From positions 5,828,001 to 5,892,000 of the forward strand of contig OY760657.1 in assembly GCA_963663905.2 (NCBI GenBank): DNA of 64,000 nt. Direction: 5' to 3'. The stretch's first letter is position 1. Each line of letters starts with the position of its first letter. The notes beneath the pieces were generated by a model that saw nothing but the letters and a program-made list of their open reading frames with translations, searched no databases and was not told the DNA's origin. This stretch comes from Saccharicrinis sp963663905. Its GTDB lineage: Bacteria > Bacteroidota > Bacteroidia > Bacteroidales > Marinilabiliaceae. The position numbers and the translations under genes were made by a program. This document shows, piece by piece, positions 43,268-52,930 of the stretch.

Positions 43268-44302
43268 TTAGATTATTGAGTCTATTATCCGTTTTAAGGT
43301 TTTATTATTTGAATAGCCAGATTGTTTACAGCGAATTATACCTTGTTTAATTATCATATATCTTTCTTCAGGATGTGATAAATAATATCGGCACTTCTTT
43401 AGTAATTCTTCATTTGAGGAAAAAAACACAGCTTCATTATTATTTTCAAAAAGTTTTTCGTGTTCTGTAGTTTTTTCAGCCATCATAAAACCTCCACAAG
43501 CAGGAATCTCCATACTTCTACTCGTATGTAAATCAGCGTTTTTTTTGCGTAAAAAACAAAGAGCAATTTTAAATGATTGTAATGCTATCGAATAATCTTC
43601 TGAAAATATACTGTTTTCTATTTTTAATGTTGGGTATAAGTTTTTATAATCATTCCATTTTCCTCCACCAAAAACTTTTACGTTTATTCCATTCATTGCA
43701 AGATATATAATACTTTCACATCGTTCTTTTTCCCACATTCCAATAAAGCCCACATCCCCACCCAAACGAATTTTGTCACTATCTGAAATTGCACGTGGAT
43801 AATGAAATGAAGATTCATAGCTTTGGTAAGAGAAAATTACATTTTTTGCTCCTAATTTATACAAATCATTTATTATATTAGATTTTGTTGTAATATGATG
43901 ATCATACAAGGGAATACAATTTAAAAAATTCTGACTTTGGTTGTGTCTTAACGCCATATTATCTGCTGTATAGCTTATTATTTTTGCAGTAGGTTGTGCT
44001 ATTTTTATATACCTAAGCGTTTTTGCATTAATAGTAATACCTTTATCAATCCAGACTATATCATATTTTTTAGGCGAAGTTTCAACTAATTTTTTAATAC
44101 TTTTGTTTGCATTAGTACTGTCAGGTAGGCGAATAGGTAATCCAAGAGAAAATAATTTTTTACATATTCTATATAATATTGAAGTGTTATTTTTTCGTGT
44201 ATTGACTGAATCAATTTGAAATGCTAGTTTTTCAAGCGCCCAATGCCTATGCAAACAGGTATTGCTTAATACGTTAAAGTTTCCAACGGAAAGTATTTTC
44301 AT
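43268..44302 (-). CDS. CgeB-like GT-B glycosyltransferase
   Basis: The 344-residue protein begins MKILSVGNFNVLSNTCLHRH. It has YDIVWIDKGI, a GDVGFIGMWEKER nucleotide-lobe start and HTSRSMEIPACGGFMMAE near the C-terminus, the pattern of CgeB/Glyco_trans_1_2 proteins of spore-coat and capsule loci. It overlaps the next gene upstream by 4 nt. Confidence 0.8.
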   Translation of the reverse strand: MKILSVGNFNVLSNTCLHRHWALEKLAFQIDSVNTRKNNTSILYRICKKLFSLGLPIRLPDSTNANKSIKKLVETSPKKYDIVWIDKGITINAKTLRYIKIAQPTAKIISYTADNMALRHNQSQNFLNCIPLYDHHITTKSNIINDLYKLGAKNVIFSYQSYESSFHYPRAISDSDKIRLGGDVGFIGMWEKERCESIIYLAMNGINVKVFGGGKWNDYKNLYPTLKIENSIFSEDYSIALQSFKIALCFLRKKNADLHTSRSMEIPACGGFMMAEKTTEHEKLFENNNEAVFFSSNEELLKKCRYYLSHPEERYMIIKQGIIRCKQSGYSNNKTLKRIIDSII

Positions 44303-45105
44303 TTTTTGTATTCTGCTTTTATGATAGCAATATGTAAATATCTAGCTAGATTTTTTTGAATAGTAATCTTCACTTTCCATAAAAATCTACCTTTGCGCTG
44401 ATTTGTGCCTGAATAATTCATTTTTTTTCCTTCATTATCAGGTCTCCATCCTCCGGCTTCTCTATGTACACTATATACCTTTTTTATAGAATTATACATG
44501 GGCTTGTCAAAATAATAAGAAGGATATATTTGAATTCCTTCTTTTAAAAGCTGCTTATTATCATTAAATCCATCGTCGTTATAACCATAATTTTGTGCCA
44601 CAGTTGCCATTACTTCAGGAATTATGATCATATCAAATTGATAGTTTTGTGGAAATACAGAACTCTTTGTACGAATAAAATGTCTATCTGTATAAAAATC
44701 CAGACAATCTTTTATAAAAGGATGATTTTTTTCTGCACCAAAACAATGCCCTGTTAACCAGTGGAATTTACGTTTAAATCCTTTTGCCCCTGCTTCATGT
44801 GCAATAAATACTCGATTATTCAAAAAAGGATCAAAAGACTTAAACACTTCAATGTCTGTATCAAGCCAAATACCTCCGTAATGATAAACAGCATAAAGTC
44901 TTAAAAAATCAGCTGCAAAAGCCCATTTACGTACACTTACAGCCTCATTAGCAAACGTATTATTAATCTCTTCTAATTTTTTCCCATCCCATAATATATA
45001 CTCATAATCAGGCATTATTTTTTTCCATGTTGCTATAAATTGCTGAATCTGTTCTGGAATAGGATCTTTACTGAACCATGAATAGTGGATAATTTTTGGT
45101 ATCAT
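44299..45105 (-). CDS. OCH1-like glycosyltransferase with DXD motif
   Basis: The 268-residue enzyme has MIPKIIHYSWFSKDPIP at the start and the region WAFAADFLRLYAVYHYGG followed by IWLDTDIEV, containing the DXD motif (Asp-Thr-Asp). This is the Gly_transf_sug family that includes capsule and yeast OCH1-type hexosyltransferases. It lies 5 nt after the acyltransferase gene and overlaps the CgeB-like gene by 4 nt (ATGA). Confidence 0.88.
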   Translation of the reverse strand: MIPKIIHYSWFSKDPIPEQIQQFIATWKKIMPDYEYILWDGKKLEEINNTFANEAVSVRKWAFAADFLRLYAVYHYGGIWLDTDIEVFKSFDPFLNNRVFIAHEAGAKGFKRKFHWLTGHCFGAEKNHPFIKDCLDFYTDRHFIRTKSSVFPQNYQFDMIIIPEVMATVAQNYGYNDDGFNDNKQLLKEGIQIYPSYYFDKPMYNSIKKVYSVHREAGGWRPDNEGKKMNYSGTNQRKGRFLWKVKITIQKNLARYLHIAIIKAEYKK

Positions 45106-45110
45106 TCTTT

Positions 45111-46097
45111 TTAATTAAGATATTTTTCTAATCTTAGTATTTTAATAAGGTAATCAAATATTAAACAAATAATAAGTACTAAAGTTGCTGATATAAAAGG
45201 AAGTAAGACTTTCGTAATTGTGGTACATTGATGTACTTTTATACTAAAAGGTAGTCCAAATGTTAATATTTTAATGACTAATGGGTTTGCAACAAATATT
45301 ATCATAGTCTTTTGCCCAATTAAAGCTATAAATTTGTTTTGTGTTGTTCTGTGTTGTATTGCAAAGGCACTAATTACAATTGAAGAAATTAAAACGCTAG
45401 GGTGGATATATGATGCATTTGATATGTGAAATACTTTATTGATAAAAAAATACTCTAAAGGAATAGATAACACCAACAATAAGTACCAAGGTGATACCTT
45501 TTTTGTATAACCGTTAGCAAGATGAATGCCTAGCAAAAAATGGGGGATCCATGGAATAAAAGTACGATAACCCCAAGAATTAATCTCAACAGGCATTGGA
45601 TTGTAAGCGTAATATATGTATGTAACTATTGATAAAATAGTCAAAATATTTCTAATGGTTTTGTGTAAAAGAACACTACGTAATAGAGGAAATAGAATTA
45701 TATATTGGAATAAAACAATAAAAAAATATTGGCCTGGCCAACCTTCGCCTGCAAAATTCGTTTTAATAACATCTATAATTTTTAAATCCTTAAAATGAAA
45801 ATCTACATAAAAAACAAAATATAGTATACTCCACAAAGAGTATGTAAATAATAAATGATAAAAGCGCTTTTTTAAATATTTAAATTGTTGTTTTTTATTT
45901 CTTTTTAATAATGATTTCTCGATAAAATATGCCCATGTTACAATAAAACAAGGAACAGCAAAGAGAAATAGACGTCTGCAAAATTCGGATATATCAGATT
46001 CGCAACCCATTAAGCCTGCACTGTGTATATATACAACACCAAAAATTGATATTGCTTTTAACATATCAATTGAGATAGAACGAGTATCCATTTTCAA
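45111..46097 (-). CDS. Acyltransferase family 3 membrane protein
   Basis: The 328-residue protein has about ten helices and the N-terminal motif RSISIDMLKAISIFGVVYIH with the conserved His. It is likely to acetylate or succinylate the polysaccharide. It is a second member of the family in the locus, distinct in sequence from the one at 36702. Confidence 0.85.
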   Translation of the reverse strand: MKMDTRSISIDMLKAISIFGVVYIHSAGLMGCESDISEFCRRLFLFAVPCFIVTWAYFIEKSLLKRNKKQQFKYLKKRFYHLLFTYSLWSILYFVFYVDFHFKDLKIIDVIKTNFAGEGWPGQYFFIVLFQYIILFPLLRSVLLHKTIRNILTILSIVTYIYYAYNPMPVEINSWGYRTFIPWIPHFLLGIHLANGYTKKVSPWYLLLVLSIPLEYFFINKVFHISNASYIHPSVLISSIVISAFAIQHRTTQNKFIALIGQKTMIIFVANPLVIKILTFGLPFSIKVHQCTTITKVLLPFISATLVLIICLIFDYLIKILRLEKYLN

Positions 46098-46238
46098 TAT
46101 AGTTTTCCTCTCTGTTTAAAAAGTAATATTATTTAGAAAATACTTTATCTTAAAATAGTATGGAGCAAATTTTACGCTTACATCTTTAATTCTTAATGGA
46201 GTGTTAATTTCTACAATTACTTACGAAAAATCAGATGG

Positions 46239-47426
46239 TTAACTATTCTCAATTGCGTTAATTAAGAATTCTATTGAACTCTTTTTTAGAGTGTCGTGTT
46301 TCTTATTTACTAATAGCCAGTCTATTGGAGCTTCTAGCTGCTCTTTGAATGATAATGAACTGTTTTTATCGTAAACTCTTGTCTCTAAACCTAATTGTTC
46401 CAATATATGGAGTGCTCTATTTTTTCCATATGAATGTTTTGAATTATCAATAAAGAAGAACAGAAAAGGTTTGTTCATAATTATTGAAAAAAGAAGGCCA
46501 TGATAACTAGAGGTAAGGACGTATTTTGTATGCTGGAATGCAGCAATCCATTCTTCAACTGTATAATATTGATTTTCATATTTACCTAATTGTTCAACAG
46601 CATTGTAATAGCCCTCTGAAGATATGTATTTGAAGTCAATGTGTTTAGTAGATAAATAGTTCTCTATAGAATACCAATTTATGTCTTCTTCTGTTTCAAA
46701 ATTGATAAAATAGCCAAGTACATATTCTGATGAAGGGATTTCTATTGACTCAGTCATTTTTAAATAATCACTTTTGTCCAATAATAATGATGGATCTAAA
46801 ACTACTTGAGGATTTTGACAATTAGCTTTTTTTAATAATGGTATACCAGTAGGTTCTCTAAGTGATACATGATCAAGGTTGCTTAAATACTTATTTAGTT
46901 CTTTTATCGCAGCTGAAGAATATGGCATTTTTGACATTCCTGCTGCATAAACAATTCGTTTGGCGCTTTTTTTTCCAAATTGCAAGAAATACACCTCGTC
47001 ATACCCATATCTTCCTCCCCAATTCCAAATTTGATCACTTCCTGCAATGTATATATCTGCCTCTGGTGCATTGTCTCTCAACTGTTCAATCGAAGAGTAA
47101 AATAAATCAGAAAATTTGAAATTCGTTTTATAGAAATCATCAAAATTAGATCTTCTTATAGCAATTTGACTATTGGGATCTAATGCATCTTTATTGCTGT
47201 TGTTAGAGTCATTTTTTTTTGGATTTAATTTTTGCAGAAAAATATAAATCGTCTTTGCAATCTTTCTAATTCCTTTTTCATCATTAAGAGTGAATTTTCT
47301 GCGGTATTTTATTAAAAAAGGATTATATCCACTCTTTTTTAAGAAGGCCTGTAGTGCATAAGCTTGTAATAACTGACCATAATTTTCTTTTGCATAGCCA
47401 AGTGTGGCAACACCAATTTTTTTCAT
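46239..47426 (-). CDS. Polysaccharide pyruvyl transferase
   Basis: The 395-residue protein of the CsaB/WcaK-type family has MKKIGVATLGYAKENYGQLL at the start, AGSDQIWNWGG, and the C-terminal lobe with TSSYHGLLFSIIMNKPFLF. It uses phosphoenolpyruvate to put pyruvate ketals on sugars, giving the polymer negative charge. It overlaps the Wzx gene by 4 nt. Confidence 0.9.
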   Translation of the reverse strand: MKKIGVATLGYAKENYGQLLQAYALQAFLKKSGYNPFLIKYRRKFTLNDEKGIRKIAKTIYIFLQKLNPKKNDSNNSNKDALDPNSQIAIRRSNFDDFYKTNFKFSDLFYSSIEQLRDNAPEADIYIAGSDQIWNWGGRYGYDEVYFLQFGKKSAKRIVYAAGMSKMPYSSAAIKELNKYLSNLDHVSLREPTGIPLLKKANCQNPQVVLDPSLLLDKSDYLKMTESIEIPSSEYVLGYFINFETEEDINWYSIENYLSTKHIDFKYISSEGYYNAVEQLGKYENQYYTVEEWIAAFQHTKYVLTSSYHGLLFSIIMNKPFLFFFIDNSKHSYGKNRALHILEQLGLETRVYDKNSSLSFKEQLEAPIDWLLVNKKHDTLKKSSIEFLINAIENS

Positions 47427-48790
47427 TTTGAATTTTTATTTAATATTTTTTTTGATCTGTATATTGTTTCTCTCACAAGACTTAAATAAATCTCGTTATA
47501 GCTGGAATTAAATATTTTATTGACACTATTCAATGTGTAGAATAATAGAAGCATTTCAACAGTAAAAAGTACAATAGGGATAACTGTTATATTCTGATAT
47601 ATTCTAAGAATTAAATAGACCAAAATAATTTCAGCTAATTGTGTCAGAAGAAAGATTCCTGTAAATTTACTATGGTTATTAGTTGCCAATAAAACAACGC
47701 TAGATAGTGTCCATATACTTGATATAAAAAGAACAGCTAACATGGCACAAAAAAACGAATAATTAAAAATTATTTTATGATTTGTCCAATTTAGATAAAT
47801 CGTTTCGCCAAATAATAATAATAAACTTGTAATAATTAAACTGGTTAATATTGTGACACCTAGCGATCGATAAAATATCTGGTACATCGTATGTTTGTTA
47901 TTTTTACCATAGGCAACTGATATTTCTGGGTAAATTGAATTTCCAAATAAATTTAATATAGAACGTAAAAAGTTTACAAGAGTCCGAGTTGTTGTGAAAA
48001 CGACAAGCGTTACTGGTCCAAGTATGGCATTGATAACGAATACCATTCCTTGGTTAGAAATAGCACTACCTAAGGGCATTAACATAAATGCCATAGACGG
48101 TTTAATTATAGCTTTGAATGTTACTCGATCAAAACTTTTAATAGAATAATTGATTCTAAACCATTTACGCGTACATAGGTGTCTATATACTATGGCGATA
48201 AGAGATGGGAGGATATACAATATAAATATTGAAACTATTTCAATTCTCATTAAAATTCCGAGAAATAAAATTATAATTTCCGTTAACCGCACAATATTAT
48301 CAATCATTGCACTAACATGTGCCTTAGATTTGACTCTATAAATACCATTGTAAACACCTCCATGCATTTTTACAAATACATTGAATAACAAAATGATAAA
48401 AATAAAATTGGTCTCCATCTCAGAAAATACTGAAACATTTAATATTTCTTTGAAACCAACTAAATATGCTATAATTGTACAAATTATTATACAAACACTA
48501 CCAACAAGAAAAATGAATAGAAATGAATTTAGTAATAATTTCCTACATGCTTTGTAATTATTATTCTGATACTTAATTACAAATTCATTATTTGTTGCTT
48601 GGTTTAATCCCATGTTGGTCATGGCAAAAAAAGAAGAAAGGGCTGTAATTAATATCCAATCCGCATATTTTTCCACACCCCATAACTTAATAAACAATGG
48701 AACCATAGCTATTTGATTCAGGAAATTTATTCCCATACCAAATGAGTTCGCAAAATAATTCTTTAAAATTGATTTATAAACTGATGACAT
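47423..48790 (-). CDS. wzx: Wzx-like polysaccharide flippase
   Basis: The 455-residue MATE/MOP-superfamily protein has 12-14 helices. The N-terminal segment NSFGMGINFLNQIAMVPLFIKLWG and the mid-protein VVFTTTRTLVNFLRSILN are typical of Wzx. It moves the lipid-linked repeat unit across the inner membrane to the polymerase. Confidence 0.88.
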   Translation of the reverse strand: MSSVYKSILKNYFANSFGMGINFLNQIAMVPLFIKLWGVEKYADWILITALSSFFAMTNMGLNQATNNEFVIKYQNNNYKACRKLLLNSFLFIFLVGSVCIIICTIIAYLVGFKEILNVSVFSEMETNFIFIILLFNVFVKMHGGVYNGIYRVKSKAHVSAMIDNIVRLTEIIILFLGILMRIEIVSIFILYILPSLIAIVYRHLCTRKWFRINYSIKSFDRVTFKAIIKPSMAFMLMPLGSAISNQGMVFVINAILGPVTLVVFTTTRTLVNFLRSILNLFGNSIYPEISVAYGKNNKHTMYQIFYRSLGVTILTSLIITSLLLLFGETIYLNWTNHKIIFNYSFFCAMLAVLFISSIWTLSSVVLLATNNHSKFTGIFLLTQLAEIILVYLILRIYQNITVIPIVLFTVEMLLLFYTLNSVNKIFNSSYNEIYLSLVRETIYRSKKILNKNSK

Positions 48791-48825
48791 TAATTCTATT
48801 ATATGCTAGATAGTATTATTCAGTA

Positions 48826-49914
48826 CTATAAGGTGTTTGATTTACTCCAAATGGATTTGTTAATTTCAGAATATTCTGTAAACCAATTAACAAACAACTC
48901 AACACCTTGTTTAATACTTATATTAGGATGGTCTTCTATTGAAAGCGTTAGTTTATTTATATCCGCCCATGTACATTTTACATCACCTGCTTGCATGGGC
49001 ATCATAATTTTTTCAGCTTTAATACCTAAAGCATCTTCCATTGTTTTTATAAATGCCAATAGATTAACAGGCTTACCATTCCCTATATTAAATAGTTGGT
49101 AGGGTAGGGTGGTTGATAAATTAGGTTTGTCTATTGTTTTAAATATTCCTTCAACAATATCATCTATATAGGTAAAGTCACGTTCCATTTCACCATTATT
49201 AAATACCTTGATAGGTTCTCCCTTGGTAATGGCATTGGCAAAGAGCATGGGTGCCATATCGGGTCGTCCCCATGGGCCATATACTGTAAAAAAACGTAAG
49301 CCTGTTGTAGGAATATAGTATAAATGGCTATAAGTATGTGCCATTAATTCGTTACTCTTTTTAGTGGCAGCATATAAGCTAACCGGATTGTCTACCTTAT
49401 CATCTTCAGAGAACGGAATTTTCGCATTGGCGCCATAAACCGATGAGGAAGATCCATAAATTAAATGCTTAACTGGATTATGTCGACAAGCTTCCAGTAT
49501 ATTTAAAAAGCCAACAATATTGCTTTGTATATAGGCATCGGGGTTTTCAATACTGTATCGTACACCTGCTTGAGCAGCAAGGTTTATTACATAATCGAAT
49601 TTCTCTTCTGCAAAAAGCTTTTCTATTTCAGCTTTGTCTTCCAAGTTTAAACGAATAAAACGATAATCCGGATGGGTAATGGAGTTAATGATTTCACCAA
49701 ACCCAATTTGTTTATATTCCCTGTTTATACCTTCCTTATATTCAGTTTCTTCTTTTGAATAAATCCCTGATTCGGCAAGACGAGCATATTTTAAGTTAAT
49801 ATCATAGTAATTATTGATATTATCTAGTCCTACTACTTGATAATTCTTGCTTAACAGTTTTTGAGTCAGGTGGAAACCAATAAAACCTGCAGAACCTGTA
49901 ACTAAAACTTTCAT
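48826..49914 (-). CDS. NAD-dependent UDP-glucuronate 4-epimerase-like protein
   Basis: The 362-residue extended SDR has the NAD motif GSAGFIGFHL (7-16), YGSSSSVYG with catalytic Ser, and the YxxxK pair Tyr181/Lys185 in YAATKKSNE. The opening GLDNINNYYDINLKYARL and the whole length match the LspL/Cap1J group that turns UDP-glucuronate into UDP-galacturonate. It lies 93 nt after the UDP-glucose dehydrogenase gene that would supply its substrate. Confidence 0.88.
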   Translation of the reverse strand: MKVLVTGSAGFIGFHLTQKLLSKNYQVVGLDNINNYYDINLKYARLAESGIYSKEETEYKEGINREYKQIGFGEIINSITHPDYRFIRLNLEDKAEIEKLFAEEKFDYVINLAAQAGVRYSIENPDAYIQSNIVGFLNILEACRHNPVKHLIYGSSSSVYGANAKIPFSEDDKVDNPVSLYAATKKSNELMAHTYSHLYYIPTTGLRFFTVYGPWGRPDMAPMLFANAITKGEPIKVFNNGEMERDFTYIDDIVEGIFKTIDKPNLSTTLPYQLFNIGNGKPVNLLAFIKTMEDALGIKAEKIMMPMQAGDVKCTWADINKLTLSIEDHPNISIKQGVELFVNWFTEYSEINKSIWSKSNTL

Positions 49915-50007
49915 AAAACAGTGATTTGGTAAATTAGTGAAGTGTAGCTATATCAAGTTATTAGCTAATGTTCTTTACATAATTTTAGTGTATGAATAAA
50001 GATTGGT

Positions 50008-51462
50008 TTATTTTCCTTTTCCGATATTAAAGAAATCAAAACCAATTGATTCTAATTTCTCTTTTTCAAGTATATTCCTTCCATCAAAAATAAAGGCTGG
50101 TTTTAACATATTATCATACACTTGCTGCCAGTTGTAAGTTTTAAATTCATCCCATTCTGTAAGTATAGCAATAGCGTGAGCCCGTTGCATTGCTTCGTAT
50201 GGAGAATTGTGTACAGTTACTAATTTTCTTATATCTTCAGAACTAATCGTATCCAATGGCTGTTTAGAAAATGAATGTGTTTGCCTGTGTGTTTGCCAGT
50301 ATTCCAGGTCGGTATATACTTGTTCACAGTTTACCTTAGGATCAAATACATGAATCTCTGCCCGATCCTGAAGTAACTCATCGGCCACGTAAATTGCAGC
50401 AGATTCGCGCGTATCGTTCGTATCTTTTTTAAAGGCCCAACCCAGGAATGCTATTTTTTTGCCAGATACTGTATTAAATAAAGAGTCAATTATTTTTTTT
50501 GCAAAACGATGTTTTTGATAATCGTTCATTTTTATCACTTGTTCCCAGTAGTTAGCAGCCTCGGGCAAATTAAAATGTCGGCATAAATAAACCAGGTTCA
50601 AAATATCTTTCTGAAAACAAGAACCGCCAAAACCCACTGAAGATTTTAGGAATTTGGAACCTATACGGGTATCCATACCAATGGCACCTGCTACCTCATT
50701 AACGTCAGCACCTGTTTGTTCACATAAGGCTGAGATGGCATTAATAGAAGATACGCGTTGCGCAAGAAAGGCATTGGCAGTAAGCTTTGATAATTCAGAA
50801 GACCAAACTTTAGTAGTCAGAATATTTTCGCGAGGTACCCAATTGTTATACACATTAACCAAAGCTTCCATGGCAGCTTGTCCTTCAAAGCCTTCTTCAC
50901 CTCCAATTAAGACACGGTCAGGAGCTTGTAAGTCTTGAATAGCTGTTCCTTCGGCCAAAAATTCAGGATTTGAAAGTATTTGGAATTTAACTCCGTTTCC
51001 TGTTGAGTCGAGTATGGTTTTTAGGGTTTCGGCAGTACGTACAGGCAGGGTAGACTTCTCTACTACGATTTTATCGTTTTTGGACACCCTGGCAATTTGT
51101 CGTGCACAAAGCTCAATGTACTTAAGGTCTGCAGCCATACCTTTTCCTACTCCGTAAGTTTTGGTAGGAGTGTTTACTGAGATAAAAATCATATCTGCTT
51201 CATCAATAGCTTTATCAACATCAGTAGAAAAGAATAAATTTCTTCCTCGTGCCTCAGCAACCACATCACTTAAACTGGGTTCATATATGGGTAATTTATT
51301 TAAATCGTTGTCATTCCAGTCTGCAATACGCTGTTTATTTAAGTCAACTACATTTACTGTAATATCTGGACATTTTTGAGCGATAACAGCCATGGTTGGA
51401 CCTCCCACATACCCTGCACCAATGCAGCATATGTTATTAATTGTTTTTGAATTAATAGACAT
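50008..51462 (-). CDS. ugd: UDP-glucose 6-dehydrogenase
   Basis: The 484-residue enzyme has the NAD site CIGAGYVGGP (13-22), the STLPVRTAE loop, catalytic Cys282 in GFGGSCFQKD, and FLGWAFKKDTNDTRESAA at the C-terminal NAD-binding domain. It oxidises UDP-glucose to UDP-glucuronate. Its length and sequence are closer to the animal-type UGDH branch than to the shorter (about 390-440) bacterial TuaD/Ugd. It is the first enzyme gene of the locus. Confidence 0.92.
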   Translation of the reverse strand: MSINSKTINNICCIGAGYVGGPTMAVIAQKCPDITVNVVDLNKQRIADWNDNDLNKLPIYEPSLSDVVAEARGRNLFFSTDVDKAIDEADMIFISVNTPTKTYGVGKGMAADLKYIELCARQIARVSKNDKIVVEKSTLPVRTAETLKTILDSTGNGVKFQILSNPEFLAEGTAIQDLQAPDRVLIGGEEGFEGQAAMEALVNVYNNWVPRENILTTKVWSSELSKLTANAFLAQRVSSINAISALCEQTGADVNEVAGAIGMDTRIGSKFLKSSVGFGGSCFQKDILNLVYLCRHFNLPEAANYWEQVIKMNDYQKHRFAKKIIDSLFNTVSGKKIAFLGWAFKKDTNDTRESAAIYVADELLQDRAEIHVFDPKVNCEQVYTDLEYWQTHRQTHSFSKQPLDTISSEDIRKLVTVHNSPYEAMQRAHAIAILTEWDEFKTYNWQQVYDNMLKPAFIFDGRNILEKEKLESIGFDFFNIGKGK

Positions 51463-51652
51463 TTTTAGTATTTATACTTATATGTATTAAAGAAGAGATG
51501 TCGGTTTGGAATATTAATTCTTTGTTGTATGCAAGTGTATTTTTTAACGTATTTGTCTTTTGTTTGATGAACTTTTAATAAAAAAGAATAGCGGTGTATT
51601 TTTGACCAATTAAAGTTGCTTCCTTATTGTAAAAAAAGTTTAATTCGTATTG

Positions 51653-52288
51653 TTAAAACATCATACCAATACCTATTCCTGAAGTTTTCTTTCCAAACTC
51701 ACCATAAACAATCCATCTGCTGGCAAATTTATATCTAATACCTAAATGTACTCCAAAAAACAGATTAGTTCTTTGTTCCTGGCCTACTTCATTGATATCT
51801 GCAATTCTACCATATTCAGCAAACTCATCACCTAAAGTAATGCCGGCATATAAGTCTATAGGTAGTTTTTGTCTACGGCTACGGTCTAAAAAGTGGTAAT
51901 TCCCTCTGATAGCAATAGCATAAGCTCCATTTTGAGTTAGTGAAGATTCTAAAAAGTAAATATTTCCCTGTACACCAATGGATATTTTTTGTGTCATCTG
52001 GTAATCGTAACTTCCTTTTACCCCTGCCATTTGCCCGTATTCTAATCCGGAGGTTACACTACCACTTAAAATAGAATAGCCTTGTTGGTGAAAGCCAGAA
52101 AAACCGGAGCCGGTAGATGCTCTGCGTGTAATTTTTTTCTGTTTTGGGCCACGGTATTTTCCAGGGTAATATTGGTATTCTTCGGTGTCGGAAGTATTGT
52201 TTTTATCACCATCAGTAGCATAGGCATATGACGTACAAATAAATAGTAGAGAGAATGAGAATATGGTTAGAAATATTTTTGTATTCAT
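51653..52288 (-). CDS. Outer-membrane beta-barrel-like protein
   Basis: The 211-residue protein has a signal peptide (MNTKIFLTIFSFSLLFICTS, cleavage after YAYA), a basic linker (RGPKQKKITRRAS) and then about 145 residues of alternating strands (GVQGNIYFLES, AIAIRGNYHFL, NLFFGVHLGIRYKF, WIVYGEFGKKTSG) ending in a terminal Phe, as in OmpA/OmpW-size barrels. It opens the polysaccharide locus, 190 nt before ugd, so it may be an envelope component of export. The function is not known. Confidence 0.7.
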   Translation of the reverse strand: MNTKIFLTIFSFSLLFICTSYAYATDGDKNNTSDTEEYQYYPGKYRGPKQKKITRRASTGSGFSGFHQQGYSILSGSVTSGLEYGQMAGVKGSYDYQMTQKISIGVQGNIYFLESSLTQNGAYAIAIRGNYHFLDRSRRQKLPIDLYAGITLGDEFAEYGRIADINEVGQEQRTNLFFGVHLGIRYKFASRWIVYGEFGKKTSGIGIGMMF

Positions 52289-52930
52289 AACGTGTGAGGA
52301 TGAATATTGATTTTTAGTATGTTGAGTTGTTAATGTACGTAAATCTAATAAAAATAATTACAAACTGTATAAATTATCTAATGCGTACGCAATACAATTC
52401 TATTTGTTTCAGATATAAAAATAAAATAAAATACCTAAACTTAAAAGAATCAGATTTATAGTAAAAAAATGTAATTGGATTTTTATGCACGGCTTCGCAC
52501 GCTCAGTCACAATACATAGGTAGGAATGAACAACGAGGGATTTGAAAATGCAGATCCAAAGATATATAATGCTACATTAAGAATCTATCAAAATTAACAT
52601 ATATTAACGCAAACTTTGTGCCTTATATTTTAAGTAATGATTTACGATTTAGCTATAATTAGGTTTCATGATACAATTATTTTCAATGATTAGACTTATT
52701 TAGGGAAGAATTCAGTTATTAGTGTTCAGTTCGCCGTATGGGTATAGTTGTTAATATATCAAAAGTAGAGGAGCGTGGCTCTCATGTATTATGATCCAGT
52801 TTGTTGAGTAATCAGATTAAAAGAATTGTTTATTGCTTCGCAATATATACAATTTAAAAACGCGAAACGATTGTTCAATAATGCCTTAAAAGATAGATAT
52901 GTCATTATTAATTAAACGAATTAAATATTG
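52289..52930. other. Gene-free tract upstream of the polysaccharide locus
   Basis: No gene is seen in about 640 bp of AT-rich sequence. It should contain the promoter of the barrel gene, but I find no clear -7/-33 pair. A TTATTGCTTCGCAATATA mini-hairpin lies at about 52832, and repeat words increase towards 52930. Confidence 0.5.
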
